A stretch of 64,000 bases of DNA from Dechloromonas denitrificans (lineage in GTDB: Bacteria; Pseudomonadota; Gammaproteobacteria; Burkholderiales; Rhodocyclaceae): contig NZ_LODL01000040.1 of assembly GCF_001551835.1 (NCBI RefSeq), positions 174,336-238,335 on the forward strand, given 5' to 3'. Below the pieces are notes generated by a model. The model made no database searches. It worked only from the letters and a program-made list of their open reading frames with translations, and was not told the DNA's origin. A program made the position numbers and the translations under genes. This document shows, piece after piece, positions 36,361 to 46,093 of the stretch (positions within the stretch are counted from its first letter, which is position 1; every line of letters starts with the position of its first letter).

Positions 36361-37304
36361 TTATTCGGTTTCCTGATTTTGTCGACAAAACGCCCCAGCC
36401 AGTGCTGATTGGCTTTGGGGGTGGGCGGCGTGACGGTTTCGACCAGCGCTTTCTGCAAGGCAAAAACGCTTTGCGGCCGATAAAGATGGTTCAAGTTGAG
36501 GCACCAGTCGATGATTTCCAGCAGGCGGTCGGAGAATTGACCGTCCCAGCGCATCATGGCCGGCGTCAGGGTGTCCTTCTTCAGGCGGTCATCGGCCGCC
36601 TGCGGCGCGTTGCCGGCCAGGCAGGCGTACATCGAGGCGCCGACGCTGTAGATGTCGCTCCACGGCCCGAGATCCTTGCGCGTGCCGTAGTGTTCCGGCG
36701 AGGCAAAGCCCGGCGTGTACATCGGCTTGAGGATCGGCTGGTCGGTGGCCAGGGTTTGCCGGGCGGCGCCGAAGTCGATCAGCACCGGCGTGTTGTCCGA
36801 GCGCAGGTAAATATTCGAGGGCTTCAGGTCGAGGTGCAGCAGCTTGTGCGAATGCACCTCGCGCAGACCGTTCAGCATGCGGGTGAAAACGCCGCGGATG
36901 AAGCGTTCGGAAATATGGCCCTGGTGCTTCTGGATGAACTCCTGCAGCGTCCGGCCGTGCTCGTACTCCATCACCATGTAGACAGTGTCGTTGGCGCGGA
37001 AAAAATTCAGCACGCGGATGACGTTCGGGTGAGACAGCTTGGCCAGCGCCCGGCCTTCCTCGAAAAAACACTTCATGCCGTAGCGAAAGGCGCCCTGGTG
37101 TTCGCTCGTGATTACCGGCCGGGTCGAGCCATTGACGCGCAAGGCCAGGCTGTTCGGCAGGTATTCCTTGATCGCGACCTGGGTGCCGGCGGCATCGGTC
37201 GCCAGATACACAATAGAAAAGCCGCCGAGCGAAAGCTGGCGGTCGATTGTGTACTCTTCGAGCGGGTGGCCGTTTGGTAAGGGCTGATTGGCTTGTTGCG
37301 CCAT
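36357..37304 (-). CDS. Serine/threonine protein kinase
   Basis: 315 residues without a membrane segment. The glycine loop is LSLGGFSIVYLA, the Lys is in VAIKEYLPN, the catalytic loop reads LLHLDLKPSNIYLR (the usual Arg of HRD is Leu), and the metal motif is LIDFGAAR. The HLD form and absence of the Arg suggest it does not need activation-loop phosphorylation of the RD type. Partner of the overlapping PP2C gene; substrates are unknown. First gene of the operon reaching hemW. Confidence 0.92.
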   Translation of the reverse strand: MAQQANQPLPNGHPLEEYTIDRQLSLGGFSIVYLATDAAGTQVAIKEYLPNSLALRVNGSTRPVITSEHQGAFRYGMKCFFEEGRALAKLSHPNVIRVLNFFRANDTVYMVMEYEHGRTLQEFIQKHQGHISERFIRGVFTRMLNGLREVHSHKLLHLDLKPSNIYLRSDNTPVLIDFGAARQTLATDQPILKPMYTPGFASPEHYGTRKDLGPWSDIYSVGASMYACLAGNAPQAADDRLKKDTLTPAMMRWDGQFSDRLLEIIDWCLNLNHLYRPQSVFALQKALVETVTPPTPKANQHWLGRFVDKIRKPNK

Positions 37305-37381
37305 GGATCTCGCGGTTATGATGCAATTTCAGGCATTTTCGGGCGTGTTGTCCGGCCTGTAAAGCTGGAGACTCCCCGATA

Positions 37382-38248
37382 ATGATTTGTAGTATGACCG
37401 GTTATGCAGTCAAAACGCGTGATATCGAACGCGGAACCCTGCAACTTGAACTTAAAAGCGTCAATTCGCGCTACCTCGATTTTCATTTTCGCGTCAGCGA
37501 AGAGTTGCGCGCGCTGGAAATGCCGCTGCGCGAACTGCTGGCCGCCCGCCTGTCGCGCGGCAAGGTGGAATGTCGCCTTTCCTTCAATGCCGGTTCGGCC
37601 CGGGGCGATCAGCTTGAGCTGAACGGCGAGTTGCTGGGCAGCCTGAAAGTGCTCAATCAGCGCGTTCGGGACGAAATGCCGGAAGCCCGCCCGCTTTCGG
37701 TCAACGATGTGCTGCGCTGGCCGGGCATGTTCGGCGACCAGTCGATCGACTTTGCTGCCCTCGGTCCGCAGGTCATGGCCCTGGCCCGCGAGGTGCTGGA
37801 CGAGTTCACCGCCAGCCGGGCGCGTGAAGGCGAAAAACTGGCCGCCATGATCGTCGACCGCGTCAATGCCATCCGTGCCGTGGTCGCCCGCGTTGCGCCA
37901 CGCATTCCGGAAGCGCAGGCGTTATTCACCGACAAGCTGCGTCAGCGTTTGCAGGAGGCCCTCGGCAACGCCAGCGACGACCGCATCCTGCAGGAAGTCG
38001 CGGTGTTCGCGACGCGGATCGATGTCGCCGAGGAACTGACCCGCCTGAACGCCCACCTCGATGAAGTCGAGCGTGTGCTGAAACACGGCGGCGCCTGCGG
38101 CAAGCGCCTTGATTTCCTGATGCAGGAACTGAACCGCGAAGCCAATACCCTCGGTTCGAAATCGGCGGTTACCGAGGTTTCGCAGGCCTCGATGGAACTG
38201 AAGCTGCTGATCGAACAGATGCGCGAACAAATTCAGAATCTGGAATAA
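37382..38248 (+). CDS. yicC: YicC family protein (endoribonuclease-type)
   Basis: 288 residues, as in E. coli YicC (287). The start MICSMTGYA is typical, followed by ELKSVNSRYLDFHFRV, SRGKVECRLSF, DVLRWPGMFG, ATRIDVAEELTRLNAHL and the near-invariant end LLIEQMREQIQNLE. YicC has been linked to RNA cleavage and stationary-phase survival. It is divergent from the kinase gene. Confidence 0.93.
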   Translation: MICSMTGYAVKTRDIERGTLQLELKSVNSRYLDFHFRVSEELRALEMPLRELLAARLSRGKVECRLSFNAGSARGDQLELNGELLGSLKVLNQRVRDEMPEARPLSVNDVLRWPGMFGDQSIDFAALGPQVMALAREVLDEFTASRAREGEKLAAMIVDRVNAIRAVVARVAPRIPEAQALFTDKLRQRLQEALGNASDDRILQEVAVFATRIDVAEELTRLNAHLDEVERVLKHGGACGKRLDFLMQELNREANTLGSKSAVTEVSQASMELKLLIEQMREQIQNLE

Positions 38249-38431
38249 CTGTTCGTGCCGGCGATTGGCGCAAACTTGCGCCGTCGCCTTTGCCGCCTTA
38301 CCAAATGCGCCCGGCAGCTCATGCCGGATGGTTGATTCTCTCGGCATCTTCCGGCACCTCGTTTTGCGTTAGACTGCACTATCGGTACCGGCTAAGTCTG
38401 CCCGGTAATCCGACTGGGACCTGATCGTTCA

Positions 38432-38440
38432 GGGGGGGGG
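38432..38440 (+). repeat. Nine-base G tract in the RBS region of the hybrid kinase
   Basis: Nine consecutive G residues end four bases before the ATG at 38445, where the Shine-Dalgarno sequence should be. Length changes by slippage would alter the spacing or strength of ribosome binding. Confidence 0.6.
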
Positions 38441-38444
38441 CGGC

Positions 38445-41033
38445 ATGACGACTGAAGATTCAAACGATTCTGCGGTATCGCCGCGCACGCTGGCCTTCCG
38501 GCTGTTTGCCGGCTGGCTGGTGGTCGTCCTCTGTGCCCTCGGTGTGGCCGGCGCTTATCTGAAAAACAGTCTGGAGCATCATGAGGCGCGGGCCCGTCTG
38601 GCGGCGGACAATCTTTCCCAGGTCCTCGAGCGCGATATCGCCGCCTCACTGGAAAAGGTCGATCTGCTGCTCCGCTCGGTTGTCGATGAATACGAACGCC
38701 GGCTGGTCGGCGGCGCCTTCGATCCGGCGGAAATGGATGATTTCCTGGCCCGTCTGCGCGACCGGCAGCCATCGATGCAGGTGCTGCGCATTTCAGATGC
38801 GCAGGGCCTGACGGCGGGTGGGGCGCAGGTGGCCGATCGCGAATACTTCCAGCAGTTGCGTGACAATCCGGCGGCCGGCGTGGTCGTTTCCAAACCGATG
38901 GTTGGCCGGATCAGCGGCAAATGGGCCATCGTCCTCGCCCGCCGCCTGGTCGATGGCCAGGGGGCCTTTGCCGGTGTCGCCTATGCCAGTCTGAGTCTGG
39001 AATATTTCGAAAAGCAGCTTTCGTCGCTGCAACTCGGTCCGCAGGGTTCGGTCTCTTGGCGCGATGCCGACCTCGGCGTCGTGGTCCGCTTACCGAAGCG
39101 CCTGGATGTCGCCAATTACGGGGCGACCCAGGTTTCCGAGGATTACCGCCGGGCCCTGCTGGAGAGTCCGCAGCAGGGGAGCTATGTTTCGGGCGAAACG
39201 GCAATCGACGGCGTGCAGCGTCTGCATGCCTATCGTTTCAATCCGGCCTATCGGTTCTACGTCAATGTCGGCGTCGCCAAGGAGGACTACCGGGCGCCCT
39301 GGCTGGGCCAGCTGTGGGCGACACTGACCCTGTTGCTGGCCTTCATCCTGCTCAGTGCGCTTGGCGTCAGCCTGCTGCACCGCTACGCGAGTCGCCTGGC
39401 TGGGCGCGAGCGCATGCTGCGGACCATTTTCGATACGACCGATGGCGCAATTTTCCTGCTCGATGCGGCCGGGCGGATCACACACGCCAATGAGCGGATG
39501 GCAACGATGCTGCTCTGTCCCTTGCCGCAGTTGATCGGCCGTGCCTATCTCGACTTCGTTCATGGCTCGCAGCGCGCCGCGGCCGAGCAGCGCATGCAGC
39601 AAGTGGTCAAGGGCGAAATTCCCTTCGTTCGCCTCGAGCGCGAGTATCAGCGGACCGACGGTTCGGTGTTCTGGGGTTTTCTCTGCGGCCGGCAATTGCG
39701 CGACGAGCACGACCGGCTGGTCGGCATGGTGGCGCTGATTGCCGATGTCAGCGAGGAAAAGAGCAATGCCGATGAACTGGCCCGTTACCGCCGCCATCTC
39801 GAGGATCTGGTGCGCGAGCGGACGGTCGAACTGGAAGGGGCGAAGAGCTCGGCCGAGGCGGCCAGTCGTTCGAAAAGTACCTTCCTGGCCAACATGAGCC
39901 ACGAAATCAGGACGCCGATGAATGCCATCATCGGTTTCACCAACCTGCTGCTGCGCGAAGTCACGGTGCCGGGGCAGCAGGAGCGGCTGAAGAAAATCGC
40001 CCATTCGGCCGAGCATCTGCTGTCCATCCTCAATGACGTACTTGATATTTCAAAAATCGAATCGGGCAAGCTGCAACTGGAGTCGGCGCCATTCCGGATG
40101 CTCGATCTGGTCGAGGGAATGGTGGCGCTGCATGGCGAACGGGCCGAGGCCAAGGGCTTGTCATTCCGGCTGGCGCTTTCCGCCTTGCCGCCGGTGCTGG
40201 TTGGCGACCGGACGCGTCTGGCACAGGCGCTGCTCAACTACCTGAGCAATGCCATCAAATTTACCGAGCGGGGGACCATCAGCTTGCGGGCCAGTATTCT
40301 TGAAGAGGATCAGGATACGCTGCTCGCCCGCTTCGAGGTCCAGGATACCGGCATTGGTATCGAAGCCGAGGCCTTGCCCCGCCTGTTCGGTGCCTTCGAG
40401 CAGGCCGACAATACGACGACGCGAAAATTCGGCGGGACCGGTTTGGGCCTGGCGATCACCCGCCGCCTGGCCGAGCTGATGGGCGGCAGTGTCGGGGTCG
40501 ACAGTACGCCGGGCGTTGGCAGTGCGTTCTGGCTGACGGTGCGGTTGGGCAAGACCGCTGCGGTCGACGCTGAAAAAAGGCCGATTTCGACGGTGGCGCA
40601 GGGGGCGGAGGCGATCCTCCGCGAGCAATGCGCCGGCGCTCGCCTGTTGCTGGTCGAGGACGACCGCGTCAACCAGGAGGTGGCGCTCGAATTGCTGCGC
40701 GAACTGGCTGGCCTGCAGGTCGATCTGGCCGAAAACGGGGCGGTGGCGCTGGCGATGGTCGCCGCCACGCACTACGACCTGATCCTGATGGATTTGCTGA
40801 TGCCGGAGATGGATGGCATCGAGGCGGCCCGGCGCATCCGGCAATTGCCGGCCTACGCGGCAACGCCCATTCTGGCGCTGACCGCCAATGCCTTCGATGA
40901 AGACCGTGCGCGCTGCCTGGCAGCCGGCATGAACGACCACATCCCGAAACCGGTCGACCCGGCCTACCTTTTCGGTAAACTGCTGCGCTGGCTGCCGCGA
41001 ACCGCGGCCGGCACCCAAACCACTCAGGAATAA
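38445..41033 (+). CDS. Hybrid sensor histidine kinase / response regulator
   Basis: 862 residues. A membrane segment near residue 20-45; a periplasmic Cache (PDC-like) domain of about 240 residues (LRISDAQGLTAGGAQVADREY, KWAIVLARRLVDGQG); a second membrane segment near 300; a PAS domain (IFDTTDGAIFLLDAAGRITHAN); a coiled coil; the phospho-His motif FLANMSHEIRTPMN; ATP-binding N and G boxes (NAIKFTERG, DTGIGIE, GTGLGLAI); and a C-terminal receiver (LLVEDDRVNQE, LILMDLLMPEMDG). No output domain is present, so phosphotransfer to another protein is likely. gmk begins three bases after the stop. The RBS region contains a nine-G tract. Confidence 0.92.
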   Translation: MTTEDSNDSAVSPRTLAFRLFAGWLVVVLCALGVAGAYLKNSLEHHEARARLAADNLSQVLERDIAASLEKVDLLLRSVVDEYERRLVGGAFDPAEMDDFLARLRDRQPSMQVLRISDAQGLTAGGAQVADREYFQQLRDNPAAGVVVSKPMVGRISGKWAIVLARRLVDGQGAFAGVAYASLSLEYFEKQLSSLQLGPQGSVSWRDADLGVVVRLPKRLDVANYGATQVSEDYRRALLESPQQGSYVSGETAIDGVQRLHAYRFNPAYRFYVNVGVAKEDYRAPWLGQLWATLTLLLAFILLSALGVSLLHRYASRLAGRERMLRTIFDTTDGAIFLLDAAGRITHANERMATMLLCPLPQLIGRAYLDFVHGSQRAAAEQRMQQVVKGEIPFVRLEREYQRTDGSVFWGFLCGRQLRDEHDRLVGMVALIADVSEEKSNADELARYRRHLEDLVRERTVELEGAKSSAEAASRSKSTFLANMSHEIRTPMNAIIGFTNLLLREVTVPGQQERLKKIAHSAEHLLSILNDVLDISKIESGKLQLESAPFRMLDLVEGMVALHGERAEAKGLSFRLALSALPPVLVGDRTRLAQALLNYLSNAIKFTERGTISLRASILEEDQDTLLARFEVQDTGIGIEAEALPRLFGAFEQADNTTTRKFGGTGLGLAITRRLAELMGGSVGVDSTPGVGSAFWLTVRLGKTAAVDAEKRPISTVAQGAEAILREQCAGARLLLVEDDRVNQEVALELLRELAGLQVDLAENGAVALAMVAATHYDLILMDLLMPEMDGIEAARRIRQLPAYAATPILALTANAFDEDRARCLAAGMNDHIPKPVDPAYLFGKLLRWLPRTAAGTQTTQE

Positions 41034-41036
41034 AGC

Positions 41037-41645
41037 ATGGCCGGAAATCTCTATGTTGTCGCCGCCCCGTCGGGGGCCGGCAAGACCACGCTGGTGCGCA
41101 TGCTGCTCGACAGCGCAGCGGGCGTGCATCTCTCCATTTCCCACACCACCCGCAGCCCGCGCCCGGGCGAGCAGGATGGCCGCGAGTATCATTTCGTCGA
41201 TGCGGCCGAATTCCGCGCCATGATCGAGCGCCACGAGTTTCTCGAATGGGCCGAGGTGCATGGCAACTTTTACGGTACTTCGAAAACCTGGATCGCCGAG
41301 CAGTTGGCGGCCGGCAACGATGTCCTGCTCGAAATCGACTGGCAGGGCGCGCAGCAGGTGCGCAAGCTGTTCCCCGGGGCGATCGGCATCTTTATCTTGC
41401 CGCCCTCGATGGAGGAGCTGGAGCGCCGGCTGACCGGGCGCGGCACCGATGCGGCCGACGTCATTGCCCGTCGTCTGGCCGCGGCGCAGGCCGAGATGCG
41501 CCATGTCGGGGAATTCGACTATGTTATTATTAACAACGAACTGGAAGTGGCGCTGACCGACCTCTGTGCGGTAGTCCGCGCTTCCCGACTGCGGTTTGCT
41601 GCGCAAAGTGCGCGACATTCTGCTCTTTTTGCCCGAATGATCTGA
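41037..41645 (+). CDS. gmk: Guanylate kinase
   Basis: 202 residues, the typical length. The P-loop is [33 protein letters not shown] is the GMP-binding region, [11 protein letters not shown] follows, and [10 protein letters not shown] and the lid [10 protein letters not shown] complete it. It converts GMP to GDP with ATP. It is placed just before rpoZ and spoT, as in many proteobacteria, linking nucleotide supply to the stringent response. Confidence 0.96.
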   Translation: MAGNLYVVAAPSGAGKTTLVRMLLDSAAGVHLSISHTTRSPRPGEQDGREYHFVDAAEFRAMIERHEFLEWAEVHGNFYGTSKTWIAEQLAAGNDVLLEIDWQGAQQVRKLFPGAIGIFILPPSMEELERRLTGRGTDAADVIARRLAAAQAEMRHVGEFDYVIINNELEVALTDLCAVVRASRLRFAAQSARHSALFARMI

Positions 41646-41661
41646 TTTTCCGAGGTTTTAC

Positions 41662-41868
41662 ATGGCTCGCGTTACTATTGATGACTGCCTGAAAAGAATT
41701 CCCAATCGTTTTGAAGCAACCCTGGCTGCTGCCCATCGCGCCCGTCAACTGGCCAACGGCGCCACGCCGCTGGTTGATCCGGGCAAGGACAAGCCGACCG
41801 TGATCGCCCTGCGCGAACTGGGGACCGGCAAGATCGGCATCGAAGTGCTCAATCGCGGCCAAGGCTGA
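41662..41868 (+). CDS. rpoZ: RNA polymerase omega subunit
   Basis: 68 residues. [19 protein letters not shown] is the omega N-terminus and [19 protein letters not shown] the conserved helix. It assists RNA polymerase assembly and forms one ppGpp site. The gene lies between gmk and spoT, with a 16-bp gap from gmk and 20 bp to spoT. Confidence 0.96.
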   Translation: MARVTIDDCLKRIPNRFEATLAAAHRARQLANGATPLVDPGKDKPTVIALRELGTGKIGIEVLNRGQG

Positions 41869-41888
41869 GGCTGGGGCGGTGAAAGCTG

Positions 41889-44042
41889 ATGGAGCCAGCA
41901 CCGTCATCTCCGCCGCCTGCCATTGAAGAACCCGCCTACCGGGTTTTTCTCGATAGTCTCGACTATCTTTCTCCCGAACAAGTAGCACTGGTCAAGAAGG
42001 CATACGCCTTCTCGGCCCACGCCCATGCGCATCAGAAGCGCATGTCGGGTGAACCCTACATCACGCATCCGCTTGCCGTCGCCGGCGCCGTCGTCGAATG
42101 GCGGATGGATGCCGATGCCATCATGGCGGCCCTGCTCCATGATGTATTGGAAGATACCGGCACCACCAAGCGCGAACTGGCCGACCTTTTCGGCCGGGAA
42201 GTCGCCGAACTGGTGGATGGCCTGTCCAAGCTCGACAAGATGGAATTCGCTTCCTACCAGGAGGCGCAGGCCGAAAACTTCCGCAAGATGCTGATGGCGA
42301 TGGCGCGCGATCTGCGCGTCGTGCTCATCAAGCTGGCCGACCGTCAGCACAATCTGCAGACCATGTCGGCAATGCGGCCGGACAAGCGGCGGCGCATCGC
42401 GACGGAGACCCTGGAAATCTACGCGCCGATCGCGCTGCGTCTGGGTCTGAACAAGCTCTACCGCGAACTGCAGGACCTCTCCTTTCGGCTGATTCATCCG
42501 CACCGCGCCGAAGTGCTGGCCCGCGCCATGCGCGCGGCGCGCGGCAATCGCAAGGAGTTGCTGACCCGGATTCTCGATGGTATCAAGGACAAGCTGGCCC
42601 ACGCCGGCCTGCGCGCCGATGTCTTCGGGCGTGAGAAGAGCCTCTATTCGACCTTCCGCAAGATGAAGGATAAGCATTTGTCCTTCTCGCAGGTGCTCGA
42701 TATCTACGGTTTCCGCGTTGTCGTCGACAACGTGCCGACCTGTTACCTGGCGCTCGGCGCGCTGCACAGCCTGTTCAAGCCGGTGCCCGGCAAGTTCAAG
42801 GATTACATCGCGATCCCCAAGGCGAATGGCTACCAGTCGTTGCATACGACGCTGATCGGCCCCTACGGAACGCCGGTCGAAGTTCAGATCCGCAGCCAGG
42901 AAATGCACCACGTCGCCCAGGAGGGCGTCGCCGCGCACTGGCTCTATAAGGACACCGAAGAGAGCGGTGCCGACCTGCAGATCAAGACCCACAAGTGGCT
43001 GCAGTCGCTGCTCGAAATGCAGAGCGGCGATTCCTCCGAGTTCTTCGAGAACGTCAAGATCGACCTCTTCCCGGACGAGGTGTACATCTTCACGCCGAAG
43101 GGCAAGATCATGGCCATGCCGCGCGGCGCGACGGTAGTCGATTTCGCCTACGCGGTGCATACCGACGTCGGCCATCATTGTTCTGCCGCACGCATCAATC
43201 ACGATCTGTCGCCATTGCGCACCGAACTGCGCAACGGCGACATGGTGGAAATCATCACCTCGCCGCAGGCCAGCCCGAATCCGATCTGGCTGACTTACGT
43301 CAAGACCGGCCGGGCGCGAAGCAAAATCCGCCATTTCCTGCGCACCATGCAGAACGAAGAGTCGGCTCGGCTCGGCGAGCGCCTGCTCCGCCAGGAACTG
43401 CTGTCGCTTGGCGTGGTGCCGATTTCGATCCCGACCGATGCCTGGGAGCAACTGGTCAAGTCGGGCGGCCAGCGGAGTATTGAAGAGGTATATACCGACA
43501 TCGGCCTCGGCAAGCGCCTGCCCTCGGTGGTCGCACGCCGCCTGCTGGCGCGCGAGGACATGAGCGGCGACAGCCCGGGCAACATGGCGCTGGCCATCCA
43601 CGGCACCGAGGGCATGGCCATCCAGTTGGCCCGCTGTTGCCAGCCGATTCCCGGCGACCCGATCATCGGTTCGATCAAGAAGGGCAGCGGTCTGGTCATC
43701 CACACTCATGACTGCCCGACCATCCGCAAGTCGCGCACCGCCGAGCCGCAGAAGTGGATCGACGTCGAGTGGGAGCCGGAAGAGGGCAAGCTGTTCGACA
43801 TCCGGATCAAGGTCGAGGTCAAGAATACGCGCGGCGTGCTGGCCCAGGTCGCCTCGGCCATCGCCGAAGCCGGTTCGAATATCGAACACGTCTCGATGGA
43901 TGCCGACCCGGAACGCCTGTTCACGCTGCTCCGCTTCACCATCCAGGTCGCCCACCGCAACCACCTGGCGGCCGTCATGCGCGGCATGCGCCATATTCCC
44001 GAAGTGACCCGCATCGTTCGCGAAAGGGGAGGCGAGGCTTGA
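41889..44042 (+). CDS. spoT: Bifunctional (p)ppGpp synthetase/hydrolase SpoT
   Basis: 717 residues. The HD hydrolase domain is intact (AHAHAHQKRMSGEPYITHPL, ALLHDVLEDT). The synthetase domain has GREKSLYSTFRKMK, VLDIYGFRVVVDN and YIAIPKANGYQSLHTTLIGP. TGS (IFTPKGKIMAMPRGATVVDFAYAVH), a Cys-containing ZFD-like helical part (ARCCQPIPGDPIIG), and a C-terminal ACT domain (TRGVLAQVASAIAEAGSNI) follow. Both catalytic sites look functional. Its TGA overlaps the TTG start of the next gene. Confidence 0.95.
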   Translation: MEPAPSSPPPAIEEPAYRVFLDSLDYLSPEQVALVKKAYAFSAHAHAHQKRMSGEPYITHPLAVAGAVVEWRMDADAIMAALLHDVLEDTGTTKRELADLFGREVAELVDGLSKLDKMEFASYQEAQAENFRKMLMAMARDLRVVLIKLADRQHNLQTMSAMRPDKRRRIATETLEIYAPIALRLGLNKLYRELQDLSFRLIHPHRAEVLARAMRAARGNRKELLTRILDGIKDKLAHAGLRADVFGREKSLYSTFRKMKDKHLSFSQVLDIYGFRVVVDNVPTCYLALGALHSLFKPVPGKFKDYIAIPKANGYQSLHTTLIGPYGTPVEVQIRSQEMHHVAQEGVAAHWLYKDTEESGADLQIKTHKWLQSLLEMQSGDSSEFFENVKIDLFPDEVYIFTPKGKIMAMPRGATVVDFAYAVHTDVGHHCSAARINHDLSPLRTELRNGDMVEIITSPQASPNPIWLTYVKTGRARSKIRHFLRTMQNEESARLGERLLRQELLSLGVVPISIPTDAWEQLVKSGGQRSIEEVYTDIGLGKRLPSVVARRLLAREDMSGDSPGNMALAIHGTEGMAIQLARCCQPIPGDPIIGSIKKGSGLVIHTHDCPTIRKSRTAEPQKWIDVEWEPEEGKLFDIRIKVEVKNTRGVLAQVASAIAEAGSNIEHVSMDADPERLFTLLRFTIQVAHRNHLAAVMRGMRHIPEVTRIVRERGGEA

Positions 44043-45292
44043 GGATTCTCGTGCTGGGCGCCGGCGTCGTCGGTACGGCAAGTGCGTGGTATCTGGCCCA
44101 GGCCGGGCATGAAGTCACCGTGGTGGATCGCCAGCCGGTGGCCGGTAATGAAACCAGCTTTGCCAACGGCGGGCAGATCTCCGTATCGCATGCCGAACCG
44201 TGGGCCAACCCGCATATTCTGCCGCGCCTGCTGAAGTGGCTGGGGCGCGAGGATGCGCCCTTGCTCTGGCGCTGGCGGGCCGACCCGGCCCAGTTGAGCT
44301 GGGGGCTGCGCTTCCTGTTCGAATGCCTGCCCGGGGCGACCCGCCACAACATGGCTGCTATCGTCGCCCTGTCGCTCTATAGCCGGCGGCAATTGCGCAA
44401 GCTGCGACAGAACCTGGACCTGCAGTACGATCAACTGCAGCGCGGCATCCTGCATGTGTATACCGAGCCCAGGGAGTTTGCGGCGGCGATCGAAGCAGCG
44501 CGCCTCATGCGCGAGTTCGGGCTGGATCGGGACACGGTCGACGTCGACAAATGCCTCGAAATCGAGCCGGCTCTGGCCGGTGCCCGGCATCTGCTGGTTG
44601 GCGGCGACTACACGGCTTCCGACGAGTCGGGTGATGCCCACAAGTTCACCCGGGCGCTGGCCGAGCGGGCGCAGGCGGCAGGCGTCGATTTTCGCCTCAA
44701 TTTGACGGTCGACCGCATCGCTCCCGGTGGTCGGAAGATTGCCGGCGTCCTGGTTCGTGGTCCGCAGGGTTCGGAATTGCTGACCGCCGATGCCTACGTC
44801 GTCGCCCTCGGCAGCTATTCGCCGCAGCTGGTCAAGCCGCTCGGCATCTGCCTGCCGGTCTATCCGGCCAAAGGGTATTCGGCCACCCTGACCCTGGCCG
44901 AGAATTCTCTGGCGCCGACGGTCAGCCTGACCGACGACGAGCGCAAACTGGTGTTCACGCGCCTGGGCAATCGCCTGCGGGTGGCCGGGACCGCCGAGTT
45001 CAACGGCTATAACCTCGACCTCAATCCGGTCCGTTGCCAGGCCTTGCTACAGCGTGTCCATCAGTTGTTCCCCAGCCTGGAAGTCGAGTCCGAGCCGGAG
45101 TTCTGGTGCGGTTTGCGGCCGGCGACGCCGTCCAACGTGCCCTACATCGGCCGGACCCGTTACGGCAACCTCTGGCTCAACACAGGCCATGGCACGCTGG
45201 GCTGGACCATGGCCTGCGGCTCGGGGGCGGCGCTGGCCGATCTGATCAGCGGCCGCCTGCCGGAGCCGGACTTTCCTTTCCGGCGATGCTGA
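44039..45292 (+). CDS. dadA: D-amino acid dehydrogenase-like FAD oxidoreductase
   Basis: 417 residues from TTG 44039, which overlaps the spoT stop by four bases; the encoded RILVLGAGVVGTASAWYLAQ FAD fold begins at once, so this start is well supported although the codon is rare. VTVVDRQPVAGNETSFANGGQIS and the C-terminal GLRPATPSNVPYIGRTRYGN and GHGTLGWTMACGSG match DadA, which oxidatively deaminates D-amino acids and feeds electrons to the membrane chain. The longer frame to 43754 lies inside spoT. Substrate is not certain. Confidence 0.9.
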   Translation: MRILVLGAGVVGTASAWYLAQAGHEVTVVDRQPVAGNETSFANGGQISVSHAEPWANPHILPRLLKWLGREDAPLLWRWRADPAQLSWGLRFLFECLPGATRHNMAAIVALSLYSRRQLRKLRQNLDLQYDQLQRGILHVYTEPREFAAAIEAARLMREFGLDRDTVDVDKCLEIEPALAGARHLLVGGDYTASDESGDAHKFTRALAERAQAAGVDFRLNLTVDRIAPGGRKIAGVLVRGPQGSELLTADAYVVALGSYSPQLVKPLGICLPVYPAKGYSATLTLAENSLAPTVSLTDDERKLVFTRLGNRLRVAGTAEFNGYNLDLNPVRCQALLQRVHQLFPSLEVESEPEFWCGLRPATPSNVPYIGRTRYGNLWLNTGHGTLGWTMACGSGAALADLISGRLPEPDFPFRRC

Positions 45293-46047
45293 TCGACAGC
45301 CACTGTCATCTCGATGCGGCCGAGTTCGATGCCGATCGCGATGCAGTGCACCCCGCCGCGCTGGCGGCCGGCGTCGAGCGTATCGTCGTGCCGGGGGTTG
45401 CGGTCGACGGCTTCGCAAAGCTGAAAACCACCGTTGCCCGTTATCCCGGCTGTTTTGCCGCCTACGGCATCCACCCGCTGTACGTGATGCAGGCGGTGGA
45501 CGCCGACCTGGAGGTGCTGCGCCGCTGGCTGGAGATGGAAAAGCCGGTCGCGGTCGGCGAGATCGGGCTCGATTTCTACGTCGGCGGGATTGATCAGGCG
45601 CGCCAGGAGTTGTTCTTCGTCGAACAACTGAAGCTGGCCCGTGCCTTCGACTTGCCGGTCATCCTGCATGTCCGGCGGGCGGTCGATCAGGTGCTCAAGC
45701 AGTTGCGCCGCATCCGCGTCGCCGGCGGCATCGCCCACGCCTTCAACGGCAGCCGGCAGCAGGCGGACGAATTCATCAAGCTCGGTTTCAAGCTGGGCTT
45801 CGGCGGCGCCATGACCTATGCCGGCTCGACCCGGATCCGGGCGCTGGCCGCCACCTTGCCGCTCGACAGCATCGTGCTGGAAACCGATGCGCCGGACATG
45901 GCGCCGGCCTGGCTCAATGGCGGGCGCAACTCGCCGGTCGAGCTGCCGCGCATCGCCGCGGTCCTCGCCGAATTGCGCGGCCTCCCGGTGCCGGAAATTG
46001 CCGAGCGAACGACCGCCAACGCGCAGGCTGCGTTGCCGCGAATTTGA
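45286..46047 (+). CDS. TatD-family metal-dependent hydrolase
   Basis: 253 residues from ATG 45286, overlapping the dadA end by seven bases. IDSHCHLDAAEFDADR is the metal-binding start; YGIHPLY, AVGEIGLDFYV with the bridging Glu, LHVRRAVDQVLKQLRR, GGIAHAFNGS and LETDAPDMAP are the TatD family metal ligands. Family members are 3'-5' DNases or related hydrolases. It ends the gmk-rpoZ-spoT-dadA-tatD run. Confidence 0.92.
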   Translation: MLIDSHCHLDAAEFDADRDAVHPAALAAGVERIVVPGVAVDGFAKLKTTVARYPGCFAAYGIHPLYVMQAVDADLEVLRRWLEMEKPVAVGEIGLDFYVGGIDQARQELFFVEQLKLARAFDLPVILHVRRAVDQVLKQLRRIRVAGGIAHAFNGSRQQADEFIKLGFKLGFGGAMTYAGSTRIRALAATLPLDSIVLETDAPDMAPAWLNGGRNSPVELPRIAAVLAELRGLPVPEIAERTTANAQAALPRI

Positions 46048-46093
46048 TCCAGCGCAAGATTGCCCCTAATAAATTTGTGGGCTTTTGAAAGTC

